Source: Tropicimonas sp. IMCC34011 (GTDB lineage: Bacteria; Pseudomonadota; Alphaproteobacteria; Rhodobacterales; Rhodobacteraceae). Taken from it: DNA of 64,000 nt. Positions 8,434 to 18,019 of the stretch are shown one piece after another. The notes below the pieces were generated by a model. That model was given only the letters and a program-made list of their open reading frames with translations, searched no databases and was not told where the DNA came from. Where the stretch lies: contig NZ_QMEJ01000004.1 of NCBI RefSeq assembly GCF_003390865.1, positions 372,001 to 436,000 of the forward strand, written 5' to 3'. Positions within the stretch are counted from its first letter, which is position 1, and each line of letters opens with the position of its first letter. Made by a program: the position numbers and the translations under genes.

Positions 8434-9243
8434 TCAGAAGACGCCGGTTTCCCGCGCCACGCGGCGATATCCGGCGCCTGCGGTGAAGCCGCCGTCGATC
8501 ACGAAGTCCTCTCCCGTGATGAAGCTTGATGCGTCGGAGGCCAGGAACAGCACCAGCTGCGCCACCTCGTCCGCCTCGCCGCTGCGCTGCATCGGCGTCA
8601 TCTCGATCATCGGCTTCAGATGCGGCGAGCCGCGGTTGAGGTCGGTGACGATGAGGCCGGGGCAGATCGCGTTGACCCGGATGCCGCGCTCGGAGAACTC
8701 GAGGGCGGCGGAGCGGGTCAGGCCTCGAAGCGCCCATTTGCTCGCAGTGTAGGCCGGATCGTAATGGCCCGAGAAACCGCTGTTCGAGGAGATGTTGACG
8801 ATGCTGCCGCCGCCCGTTTCCTCCATCATCGGCACCGCGAGCTTGAGACCGATGAAGGCGCCCGTCGCGTTGACCTGAAGCACCTTCTCCCACTCGGCGA
8901 CCGAAATCTTCTCGATCGGGTTGCGGTTGATGATGCCGGCGTTGTTGACGAGGATGTCGAGCCGGCCGGTCCAGTCCCGGATCTCGTCGAGGACGGATTG
9001 CCAACCGGCTTCCTTCGTCACGTCGAGCTTGGCGAAGCGGGCCTCGTGGCCGGCCTCGCGAAGGGCGGCGGCCTGCGCCTCGCCCTCCTCCTCGAGCACG
9101 TCGCAGAGCATGACGGAGGCGCCGCAGGACGCGAGCATTTCCGCCTCCACGGCGCCCTGCCCCCGGCCGGCCCCGGTCACGATGGCGGTGCGGCCGGACA
9201 GGTCCGTCATCGCCGCCTTCGCCTTGTCCATCGCAGCCGTCAT
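8434..9243 (-). CDS. SDR-family NAD(P)-dependent oxidoreductase (catabolic, FabG-like)
   Basis: 269 residues with the classical short-chain dehydrogenase layout: cofactor motif TGAGRGQG near residue 23, NNAG, the catalytic Ser in NISSNSGFSG, the YTASK Tyr/Lys pair, and a C-terminal SSFITGEDFVIDGGF typical of beta-ketoacyl/hydroxyacyl dehydrogenases. Its start ATG at 9243 overlaps the stop of the FAH-family gene (ATGA), and the order cupin, FAH hydrolase, SDR forms one leftward operon. It probably oxidises a hydroxy intermediate of the aromatic pathway, but the substrate cannot be read from sequence. Confidence 0.88.
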   Translation of the reverse strand: MTAAMDKAKAAMTDLSGRTAIVTGAGRGQGAVEAEMLASCGASVMLCDVLEEEGEAQAAALREAGHEARFAKLDVTKEAGWQSVLDEIRDWTGRLDILVNNAGIINRNPIEKISVAEWEKVLQVNATGAFIGLKLAVPMMEETGGGSIVNISSNSGFSGHYDPAYTASKWALRGLTRSAALEFSERGIRVNAICPGLIVTDLNRGSPHLKPMIEMTPMQRSGEADEVAQLVLFLASDASSFITGEDFVIDGGFTAGAGYRRVARETGVF

Positions 9244-10082
9244 GCCTGCACCATCGTCTGTTGCTGCTCACCGAGGCCCTCTGCGCCCAGGCGAACCACC
9301 TGCCCCTCGCGCAGGAAGGTCGGCGGCTTCATCCCGAGGCCGACGCCCGGAGGCGTGCCGGTCGCGATGATGTCCCCCGGCTCCAGCGTCATGAACTGCG
9401 ACAGGTAGCTGACCACGTGGGCCACGCCGAAGATCATGGTGCGGGTATTGCCGGTCTGGCGCCGTTCGCCGTCGACGTCGAGCCAGAGGTCCATCTCCTG
9501 CGGGTCCGGGATCTCGTCGGCCGTGGCGAGCCAGGGGCCGATGGGCGCGAAGGTGTCGTGGCTCTTGCCCTTGATCCACTGGCCGCCGCGCTCGGACTGG
9601 AAACGCCGTTCGGAGACGTCGTTGACCAGCACGTAGCCCGCGATGTGGGAGAGGGCGTCCGCCTCGTCCACGTATTTCGCGCGGGTGCCGATCACCACGC
9701 CGAGTTCGACCTCCCAGTCGGTGCGATCGGAGCCGCGGGGGATCTCGACGTTGTCGTAAGGGCCGCAGATCGCAGTCGTCGCCTTGCCGAAGACCACGGG
9801 TTCAGCGGGCGGCTCCTTGCCGGTCTCCCGCGCGTGGTCGGCGTAGTTGAGGCCGATGCAGAGCATCTTGCCGACGCCGGCGACAGGCGCACCGAGGCGG
9901 GCCCCTTCGGGCGCGAGCGGCAGATCGGACGGATCGAGCGCGGCGAGGCGGGCGAGGCCCTCGGGGGAGAGAACATCCCCCGCGATATCCGCCACGGCGT
10001 CCGAGATATCCCGGATCTTGCCCTCGCGGTCCACCAGGCCGGGACGTTCTTCCCCGGCCTCACCAAATCTAACGAGTTTCAT
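9240..10082 (-). CDS. Fumarylacetoacetate hydrolase (FAH) family protein
   Basis: 280 residues. The N-terminal third is the small FAH lid domain (MKLVRFGEAG..RPGLVDREG), and the catalytic domain begins with MLCIGLNYADHARETG. Metal ligands are expected in the E..E..D pattern of TDWEVELGVVIG, and the C-terminus has the GDIIATGTPPGVGLG loop seen in FAH-like C-C hydrolases and decarboxylases such as HpcE or 2-keto-4-pentenoate hydratase relatives. Members hydrolyse or decarboxylate acylpyruvates. In this operon it would act on a ring-cleavage or chain-shortening product. Confidence 0.88.
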   Translation of the reverse strand: MKLVRFGEAGEERPGLVDREGKIRDISDAVADIAGDVLSPEGLARLAALDPSDLPLAPEGARLGAPVAGVGKMLCIGLNYADHARETGKEPPAEPVVFGKATTAICGPYDNVEIPRGSDRTDWEVELGVVIGTRAKYVDEADALSHIAGYVLVNDVSERRFQSERGGQWIKGKSHDTFAPIGPWLATADEIPDPQEMDLWLDVDGERRQTGNTRTMIFGVAHVVSYLSQFMTLEPGDIIATGTPPGVGLGMKPPTFLREGQVVRLGAEGLGEQQQTMVQA

Positions 10083-10103
10083 GTTGTGTCTTTCGAGCAG
10101 GAA

Positions 10104-10529
10104 TCAGGAGCGACGATAGCCTTCGAGCTGCTCGTCCGGAACATCCTCGAGGTTCTTCACGAGGTTGTCGGGGGTGCGGCAGGTGAGCCAGACCAGCTCT
10201 TCCGTCGTGCTCATGTTCACCTCGACATGGGGCATGAAGGGCGGAACGAAGACGAAGTCCCCTTCGTAGAGGTCCATGTATTCCTTGTAATCCTTGCCGT
10301 AGTAGATCCGGCCGTGGCCGCGCAGGACGTAGCCCCCGGTCTCGGCCTCCTCGTGATGGTGCGGCGGGGAGCGGTGGCCCGGCTCGTTCGAGACCTGGCC
10401 GAACCAGATTTTCGTCGCAGGCGTGTGTTGCGGGCTGACGCCGGACTTGCGCACGCAATCGCCGGACTGTTCGGTCTGGTCGCCATAGGTGTTGGCGCGG
10501 GTGATAACGGGGACGTCGTGTTCGGCCAT
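10104..10529 (-). CDS. Single-domain cupin, possible metal-dependent oxygenase or isomerase
   Basis: 141 residues forming one double-stranded beta-helix. Metal-ligand motif 1 is visible as HHHEEAETGGYVLRG and motif 2 as PHVEV, so a mononuclear metal site is likely. The N-terminal part has the CVRKSG segment. It is the first gene of the leftward cupin-FAH-SDR operon, and the divergent thioesterase starts about 230 bp away across an intergenic region with two half-sites of the shared operator. The role may be oxygenation, decarboxylation or binding of a pathway intermediate; sequence alone does not decide. Confidence 0.75.
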   Translation of the reverse strand: MAEHDVPVITRANTYGDQTEQSGDCVRKSGVSPQHTPATKIWFGQVSNEPGHRSPPHHHEEAETGGYVLRGHGRIYYGKDYKEYMDLYEGDFVFVPPFMPHVEVNMSTTEELVWLTCRTPDNLVKNLEDVPDEQLEGYRRS

Positions 10530-10595
10530 GGTAGGGCTCCTCCTCGGAAGTGGTCTGAGGCCGGCGCCGGCGGGCGCGAGGCCGCTGAAATTATG

Positions 10596-10608
10596 CTTTA
10601 AACTTGAA
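10596..10608 (+). promoter_or_regulatory. Operator half-site CTTTAAACTTGAA
   Basis: This 13-mer in the divergent cupin/thioesterase intergenic region matches the half-sites of the palindromes at 14270-14295 and 15191-15216 (pattern CTTTNNRCTTGAA). A weaker related copy, GTTTATGTTTGAA, lies at 10714-10726, 33 bp ahead of the thioesterase start. No good opposing half-site was found for either, so the regulator may bind them weakly or not at all. Confidence 0.5.
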
Positions 10609-10758
10609 CTCTTTTTCGCCCCTCATTTCAAGGGATCCCGTCACCTTCAGCACGATGGCGCCATAAGCCTCCGGATTGGCGGAGGAAACGCTGGCACTGC
10701 GGGCGGCTCTGTAGTTTATGTTTGAAGGAATTTGCCACGACGAAGAGGGACTGAGCCC

Positions 10759-11175
10759 ATGCCGTTCGAGATTTCCAAACCGATGCGCTTCGGCGATTGC
10801 GACCTGACCGGGATCGCCTACCACCCCGCTTACCTCTCCATGCTGGTGGACGTGAACGAGGCCATGTTCGCGTCGATCGGGATCACCTGGAAGGAGATCA
10901 TGCTGGAGCGCAACCTCGGGATGCCGGTCCTGAAGATGAACATCGAGTTCTACAAGCCGGCCTTCTACGGCGACATGCTCGACTTCTCGATGCACATTCG
11001 CCGGATCGGCAATTCCTCGATGGATCTGGAAACCATTGCGCGGGTCAAGGGCGAGGCGATCTGGAAGGTGTCCGAACGGGTCGTGCTGACCTCCACGGAC
11101 ACCCACAAGTCGCTCCCCTGGCCCGACGACATGCGCCAGGGCCTCCAGCGGTATCTCGATCCCGTCGAGGAGTGA
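10759..11175 (+). CDS. Hotdog-fold acyl-CoA thioesterase (4-hydroxybenzoyl-CoA thioesterase family), copy 1
   Basis: 138 residues with the 4HBT signature: MRFGDCDLTGIAYHPAYLSML, where the Asp (D in FGDCD) and the HPAY block form the active site, and a single hotdog domain afterwards. Such enzymes release CoA from aromatic acyl-CoA. I chose the ATG at 10759 because it has GAGGGA eight bases upstream and gives the family N-terminus. It ends three bases before the end of the convergent SDR. A similar protein is encoded at 14362, and both flank the fused aminobenzoyl-CoA-type monooxygenase, which suggests they clear dead-end CoA thioesters or act on its product. Confidence 0.88.
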   Translation: MPFEISKPMRFGDCDLTGIAYHPAYLSMLVDVNEAMFASIGITWKEIMLERNLGMPVLKMNIEFYKPAFYGDMLDFSMHIRRIGNSSMDLETIARVKGEAIWKVSERVVLTSTDTHKSLPWPDDMRQGLQRYLDPVEE

Positions 11176-11178
11176 GCC

Positions 11179-11924
11179 TCAGACCTCGCCGCCCGCGATG
11201 GCGATGGACTGGCCGGTGACACCCTCGCTGCCCGGTCCGCACAGCCAGAGGGCGGCGGCGGTCACTTCGTCCGGACGGGTGAGGCGCCGCTGGGGGCTCA
11301 TCTTCTCGAGCTGGGCGCGCGCCTCCTCGGGGCTGCGCCCGGTCTTACCGGCGATGTTCTCGACCGACCGCTCCGTCATCTCGGTATCGAGAAAGCCGGG
11401 GCAGAGCGCATTGGCGGTGATGCCGGTGCGTGCCAGTTCGAGCGCCGCAGAGCGCACCAGCCCGACGACGCCATGCTTGGCCGCCGCGTAGGCGGAGGCG
11501 TAGGCGTACCCCTTGAGGCCCGAGGTCGAGGCAATTGCGAGCAGCCGGCCCCAGGGCGCGCCCTCCAGCCGGACCGCCCCTTCGCGCAGGGTGAGGAAGG
11601 CCCCGGTCAGGTTCACGTCGACCATCTGGCGGAACGTCGCCAGGTCCGTCTTCGTGAAGGGCGCGCTGGCGGAGGTGCCCGCATTCGCGATCACGATCTC
11701 GCACGGCCCCGCCTCATCGAACATGGCGCGCACGGAGGCCTCGTCCGTCACATCCGCCTCGACCGGGCGGATGTTCGGATGAGCACCGGCGACCTTGTCC
11801 AGCGGAGCCCGCCGGCGCCCGGCGATCCAGACCGTCGCACCGGCTTCTGCGAAGCCGCGCGCGAGATCGGCGCCGAGGCCGGTGCCCCCGCCCGTGACGA
11901 GGGCCGTCTTGCCGGACAGATCCG

Positions 11925-11928
<4 letters not shown>
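11179..11928 (-). CDS. SDR-family oxidoreductase coupled to the fused monooxygenase
   Basis: 249 residues with TGGGTGLG near residue 13, IANAG in place of NNAG, Ser in [10 protein letters not shown], and YAAAKHG as the catalytic Tyr/Lys motif. The overall shape recalls 3-hydroxyacyl-CoA or 2-hydroxycyclohexanecarboxyl-CoA dehydrogenases of the BadH type. Its ATG at 11928 overlaps the stop of the fused monooxygenase/reductase gene, so the two proteins are made together. This makes it the best candidate to act on the reduced alicyclic CoA ester that the fused enzyme would form. Confidence 0.88.
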
Positions 11929-14213
<2,285 letters not shown>

Positions 14214-14269
14214 CGCGCGCACTCCTTGGGCTCGTGTCGCCTGCGATGTTCGGGGGAAGCGCGAGAAAC

Positions 14270-14295
14270 TTCAAGTCTAAAGTTTTACACTTGAA
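14270..14295. promoter_or_regulatory. 26-bp imperfect palindrome, operator candidate
   Basis: Two 13-mers stand head to head: TTCAAGTCTAAAG (minus-strand CTTTAGACTTGAA) and TTTTACACTTGAA. Compared with its own reverse complement, the 26-mer agrees at 22 positions. It sits in the 148-bp divergent promoter of the fused monooxygenase and the second thioesterase. Symmetry, size and position fit a dimeric MarR-type repressor. A related palindrome lies at 15191. Confidence 0.65.
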
Positions 14296-14361
14296 GTCCG
14301 GGCTCGCCTCGGGAATTGTCGTTCGGCAAGGGAGCGGGCCATCGGCCCTTCCAGAGAGAGA

Positions 14362-14799
14362 ATGGACGAGGCCTCGGCCATGGCAATCTTCGAGATGAAA
14401 ACCAAGGTGTTGTTCCAGCACTGCGACCCCGCCGGGATCGTGTTCTACCCGCGCTACTACGAGATGGTGAACGCGGTGGTGGAGACCTTCTTCGACGAGG
14501 CGGTGGGCTGGTCCTTCGCCCGAATGCATGCCGAGGACGGCATGGGCGTGCCCATGGGCCGCATCACGACCGAATTCGAAAAGGCCTCCCGCCTTGGCGA
14601 CGTACTGGACTGGACGCTTCAGGTGAAACGCATCGGCACCAGCTCCTGCGATCTGCGAATCGCCGCGTCCGGCTCCGGGGAGCTCCGTATGACCGCCGAG
14701 GGGACCATCGTCTGCGTCCGCCTCGCTTCGATGCGCGCCGAGCCCTGGCAGGACGACGTGCGCGCGACATTGACCACTTACATGGAGGGGGACGCGTGA
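14362..14799 (+). CDS. Hotdog-fold acyl-CoA thioesterase (4HBT family), copy 2
   Basis: 145 residues. The catalytic block VLFQHCDPAGIVFYPRYYEM is the textbook 4-hydroxybenzoyl-CoA thioesterase motif with the active-site Asp in CDPAGI. The start at 14362 follows a GAGAGAG stretch; an ATG at 14380 is an alternative and gives MAIFEMKTK. It is first in a rightward set with RidA (GTGA overlap) and the LLM monooxygenase, and its promoter is shared with the fused monooxygenase and carries the 26-bp palindrome. It likely hydrolyses an aminobenzoyl- or hydroxybenzoyl-CoA ester. Confidence 0.88.
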   Translation: MDEASAMAIFEMKTKVLFQHCDPAGIVFYPRYYEMVNAVVETFFDEAVGWSFARMHAEDGMGVPMGRITTEFEKASRLGDVLDWTLQVKRIGTSSCDLRIAASGSGELRMTAEGTIVCVRLASMRAEPWQDDVRATLTTYMEGDA

Positions 14800-15197
14800 G
14801 CACCATCACCATTCAACCCGACGGCTGGAAACCTGCGAAGGGCTACGCCAACGGCATCGTATCCGAAGGACGCATCCTGCTCGTCGGCGGTCAGATCGGC
14901 TGGACCAAGGATCAGGTCTTCGAGGCGCACGACTTCATCGGCCAGATGAAGCAGGCTCTCGCGAACATCCGCGACGTGGTCGAGGCCGCCGGTGGCACGG
15001 TCGAGAATATCGGCCGGCTGACGTGGTTCGTCACCGACAAGTCGGAATACGTCGCCCACCAGAAGGAGGTCGGCGCGGCTTACCGCGAGATCATGGGCTA
15101 TCACTTCCCGGCTATGACCATGGTGGTCGTGTCCGCCCTGGTTGAAGACGAGGCGAAGATCGAGATCGAAGCGACCGCCGTTCTTCCGAGGTCCTGA
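14796..15197 (+). CDS. RidA/YjgF-family enamine/imine deaminase
   Basis: 133 residues starting at a GTG that overlaps the thioesterase stop (GTGA), with GGAGGGG upstream. It has the family core: YANGIVSEGRILLVGGQIGW, NIRDVVEAAGGTVENI and a C-terminal VEDEAKIEIEATA with the conserved Glu. RidA proteins hydrolyse reactive 2-aminoacrylate-like enamines and imines; many catabolic versions act on 2-aminomuconate or aminocrotonate. The Arg of IVEIE/PARS-type active sites is not obvious here, so it may be a non-archetypal (Rid4-7-like) member. In this operon it could deaminate the amino-cyclohexenone-type product of aminobenzoyl-CoA reduction. Confidence 0.82.
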   Translation: MSTITIQPDGWKPAKGYANGIVSEGRILLVGGQIGWTKDQVFEAHDFIGQMKQALANIRDVVEAAGGTVENIGRLTWFVTDKSEYVAHQKEVGAAYREIMGYHFPAMTMVVVSALVEDEAKIEIEATAVLPRS

Positions 15198-15216
15198 ATA
15201 AAGCTTTGAGCTTGAA
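15191..15216. promoter_or_regulatory. Second 26-bp operator-like palindrome
   Basis: The half CTTTGAGCTTGAA at 15204-15216 matches the shared 13-mer, and the opposing half at 15191-15203 matches the expected reverse pattern at eight of twelve positions, with a central TAAAGCTTTGA. It overlaps the end of the ridA-like gene and lies 49 bp before the LLM monooxygenase start, so it may control that gene separately. Confidence 0.5.
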
Positions 15217-15264
15217 GGACCTGCGCTTACGCTGACCCTCTGTTCATCAGAATCGGAGGGTCAC

Positions 15265-16377
15265 ATGCGCAGTTTTCTTTCGTCCGATCATTTCAAGCTT
15301 GGTACATTCTCTTCGAACTGCTCCAGCGGCATGACGGTGACGAAGGTCGACCGCCGCTGGGACAATTCGTGGGAGAACAATCTCCGCCTCGGCCGGATGC
15401 TGGACGAGGCCGGGATCGACTTCATGCTGCCGATCGCCCGCTGGATCGGCTATGGCGGCGAGACCGATTTCCACCACAACGTCCTCGAGACGCTGACCTG
15501 GGCCGTCGGGCTTCTGGCCAAGACGGAGAACATCACCGTCTTCGCCACCATGCACACCGCGGCGAACCACCCCGTCGCCGTCGCCAAGCAGATCGTCACT
15601 GCGGACCATATCAGCGGCGGCCGCATCGGGCTCAACGTCGTGGCGGGCTGGAACCGGCCCGAATACGAGGCGCTCGGCCTCGACCTGCCCCACGATCACG
15701 AGACGCGCTACGCCTACGCGCAGGAATGGCTCTCCATCGTCGACAAGCTCTGGACCTCCGAGGAGCGGTTCGACTGGGAGGGCGACTTCTTCAAGCTGAA
15801 GGGCATCCTCGGCGCGCCCCGTCCGGTGGACGGCCGCCCGCCGATCCTGAACGCCGCCGGCTCCGGCCTCGGGCGCGACTTCGCCACCCGCAACGCCGAC
15901 TACCTCTTCACCCCGGCCATCGACCTCGAGCGCAGCCGAGGCGAGGTGCAGGAGCTGAAGGACCAGGCCCGGGAGAAGGGCCGCAAGATCGGCGTCCTGA
16001 CCTTCTCCCACATCTGCTGCCGGGAGACCGAGGCGGAGGCCAGGCGGGAGCATGAGTGGTATGCCAGCGAGAACGCGGACTGGAAGGCGGTGGACAACCT
16101 CGTCGATCTGCAATTCGCGAATGCCCAGAGCTTCCCGCACGATCTGCTCGCCCTCATCCGGGACCGCATGGCCGCCGGGCATGGCGGCTTCCCCCTCGTC
16201 GGCACGCCGGAGCAGGTCGCCGAGGGGATCGCGTCGCTGGCCGACGCGGGGTTCGCGGGCTCTACGATTTCCTTCCTCGACTATGCCGAGGAGTTCCCCT
16301 TCTTCCGCGACCGGGTCATGCCGCTGCTCGCCGAGAGGGGTCTCAGGCCGGCGCCGAAAGTGACCGCGCCCGCCTGA
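15265..16377 (+). CDS. LLM-class flavin-dependent monooxygenase, RutA-like
   Basis: 370 residues of the bacterial luciferase fold (TIM barrel). Helpful segments are FKLGTFSSNCSSGMT near the N-terminus, HHNVLETLTWAVGLLAKT, and SGGRIGLNVVAGWNRPEYEALGLD, the NVV.GWN loop being characteristic of the RutA/dimethylsulfone monooxygenase branch. These use FMNH2 from a separate reductase, and RutA opens the uracil ring by breaking an amide C-N bond through a flavin-N5-peroxide. No flavin reductase gene is adjacent. In an indole pathway a lactam (oxindole-type) ring is a conceivable substrate, which is inference. It converges with iorB at a 19-bp gap. Confidence 0.85.
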   Translation: MRSFLSSDHFKLGTFSSNCSSGMTVTKVDRRWDNSWENNLRLGRMLDEAGIDFMLPIARWIGYGGETDFHHNVLETLTWAVGLLAKTENITVFATMHTAANHPVAVAKQIVTADHISGGRIGLNVVAGWNRPEYEALGLDLPHDHETRYAYAQEWLSIVDKLWTSEERFDWEGDFFKLKGILGAPRPVDGRPPILNAAGSGLGRDFATRNADYLFTPAIDLERSRGEVQELKDQAREKGRKIGVLTFSHICCRETEAEARREHEWYASENADWKAVDNLVDLQFANAQSFPHDLLALIRDRMAAGHGGFPLVGTPEQVAEGIASLADAGFAGSTISFLDYAEEFPFFRDRVMPLLAERGLRPAPKVTAPA

Positions 16378-16396
16378 GAGGGTCGGCAGGGAGGCC

Positions 16397-18019
16397 TCAG
16401 GCCTGCCCTGCCGTCGTCATGGAGCGGACCGTCTGGAGCGCGCCGTCGAGCGCCTCGCCCTTGGGGTCCTTGAGTGCCGCGGTCAGCAGTCGCGCGGTCC
16501 AGGCCGCCGCATCGTCCCGACCCTCGACCAGTGCCGCACCGGACATCACCCGGTCGAACTTCGCGACGCCGCGGGCATGGGTGTCGCTGTAGCCCTTGAT
16601 GAGCCGCCGGACTTTCAGCGTCTCGGTGGCATGCGCGTAGTCGCGCGGTAGACGCGAGGTAGCGGCGCCCAGCCACTCGTCCACATGAGCCATCTCCCGC
16701 TTGTGGCGAAGAGAGCGGCGGCGGATACGGCGGAACCCGGCGACCGTGTAGAGCATGAGGAAGGCGGGCAGCCGATCCGTCCTGAGACGGCGCCCCTTGT
16801 TCACCAGCTTGTCGATGCCGGCGAACAGCTTCGGCTTGGACTCGATCCAGCCGCCGAGACCGGCGGGCAGCAGGCTCACCATCTCCTCGGCGCGGGGGTG
16901 GAAGTACTCGGTCACCTGGACGAGCGTTCCGTCGCTGGCCCGCATCTCCTCGGAGATCCGCGCGTCCCGCCCTTTCCGCGTCTTGAGGTCGGCGACGCGG
17001 GGGATGTCGTCGTAGCTCATGGCGTTGGCGAGATATTTCGCAGCGTTGGCGGTGAAGTCGAAGTCGTGCTCCTCACCGCCCGCGGCGCGATCCTGGCGCA
17101 GAAGCTCGTCCAGACGATCGAGGTACTCGGTGCCGTAGGCGAGATCCTGGTAATCCACCACCTTCTTCAGGCCGGCACGGGCGAAGGGCAGAACCGGCTC
17201 CGGCAAGGCGTCGGCGCGGGCCGACAGGTCCCGCCATTCGCCGAGCATCTTCTCGGGCCCCGCCATCGGCTCGGGCTCGACATGCTCCTCGACCGGCGTC
17301 GCCGCGGGAGGCAGGACGCCGCCCGGCTCCGGCGCGTCATCCACCTCGCGGGCCTTGGGAGCGCGATGCTCTTCGGCAGCGATGCGGGCCTCGTCGAAGG
17401 CCGCGATGGACGCGTCCACGCCGCGACCCGAGGCCCGGATGGTCTCGCGGTAGCTTTCGGGCTCGAAGGGCAGCATGCCCGATCCCGCCAGCGCCCCGAA
17501 CAGGCTGGAGGAGATGACCGAGCCTGCCTCGCGCGCAACCGCCTCCATGTCGAAGCAGATGAAGTTGCGCGCACTTTCGGCGGCGGCCCGGCGCACGGCG
17601 GCGCTGTCCGCGATGCCGCTGCCGGGATGGATCTTTTCTGACGTCGCCAGCGCCCTGTGAGAGGAGGCGATGAGCGTCGTGCGGTCGGGGGTGACGAAGC
17701 CGCGCATCATCGCCCGGCCCGCTTCCATCATTTCAGCGGCGATGAGGATGTCGACATCGCCTTCCGCCGGAGCGAGGGCGAAGACCGGGGTCCGGCCGGT
17801 TTCCGGCATCATCTCGACGTAGTAGATCGTCGCGCCGGTCCGCTGGGCGACACCGGCGACGGAGGTGGCCTGCACCGCGTACCCATTGCGCTCCGCGAGA
17901 TCGACGATCCAGTTGGAGAGCACACCGCCGCCCTGACCGCCAACGGCGAGCACGGCGAGCTTGATGATGTCGCCGAGACGGACGTCCGGCGCCTTCGGGG
18001 TGAGGGCGAGATCGTTCAT
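16397..18019 (-). CDS. iorB: Indolepyruvate:ferredoxin oxidoreductase, beta subunit (extended)
   Basis: 540 residues. The first 190 or so are the gamma-type domain of 2-oxoacid:acceptor oxidoreductases: VLAVGGQGGGVLSNW, then ATSVAGVAQRTGATIYYVEM and GDVDILIAAEMMEAGRAMMRGFV. The remaining 300-plus residues are an additional domain (DUF6537-like in my reading) found in alphaproteobacterial versions; small archaeal IorB is only about 200 residues. With IorA it would decarboxylate an arylpyruvate such as indole-3-pyruvate to the arylacetyl-CoA and reduce ferredoxin. The ATG at 18019 overlaps the iorA stop (ATGA). Confidence 0.88.
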   Translation of the reverse strand: MNDLALTPKAPDVRLGDIIKLAVLAVGGQGGGVLSNWIVDLAERNGYAVQATSVAGVAQRTGATIYYVEMMPETGRTPVFALAPAEGDVDILIAAEMMEAGRAMMRGFVTPDRTTLIASSHRALATSEKIHPGSGIADSAAVRRAAAESARNFICFDMEAVAREAGSVISSSLFGALAGSGMLPFEPESYRETIRASGRGVDASIAAFDEARIAAEEHRAPKAREVDDAPEPGGVLPPAATPVEEHVEPEPMAGPEKMLGEWRDLSARADALPEPVLPFARAGLKKVVDYQDLAYGTEYLDRLDELLRQDRAAGGEEHDFDFTANAAKYLANAMSYDDIPRVADLKTRKGRDARISEEMRASDGTLVQVTEYFHPRAEEMVSLLPAGLGGWIESKPKLFAGIDKLVNKGRRLRTDRLPAFLMLYTVAGFRRIRRRSLRHKREMAHVDEWLGAATSRLPRDYAHATETLKVRRLIKGYSDTHARGVAKFDRVMSGAALVEGRDDAAAWTARLLTAALKDPKGEALDGALQTVRSMTTAGQA

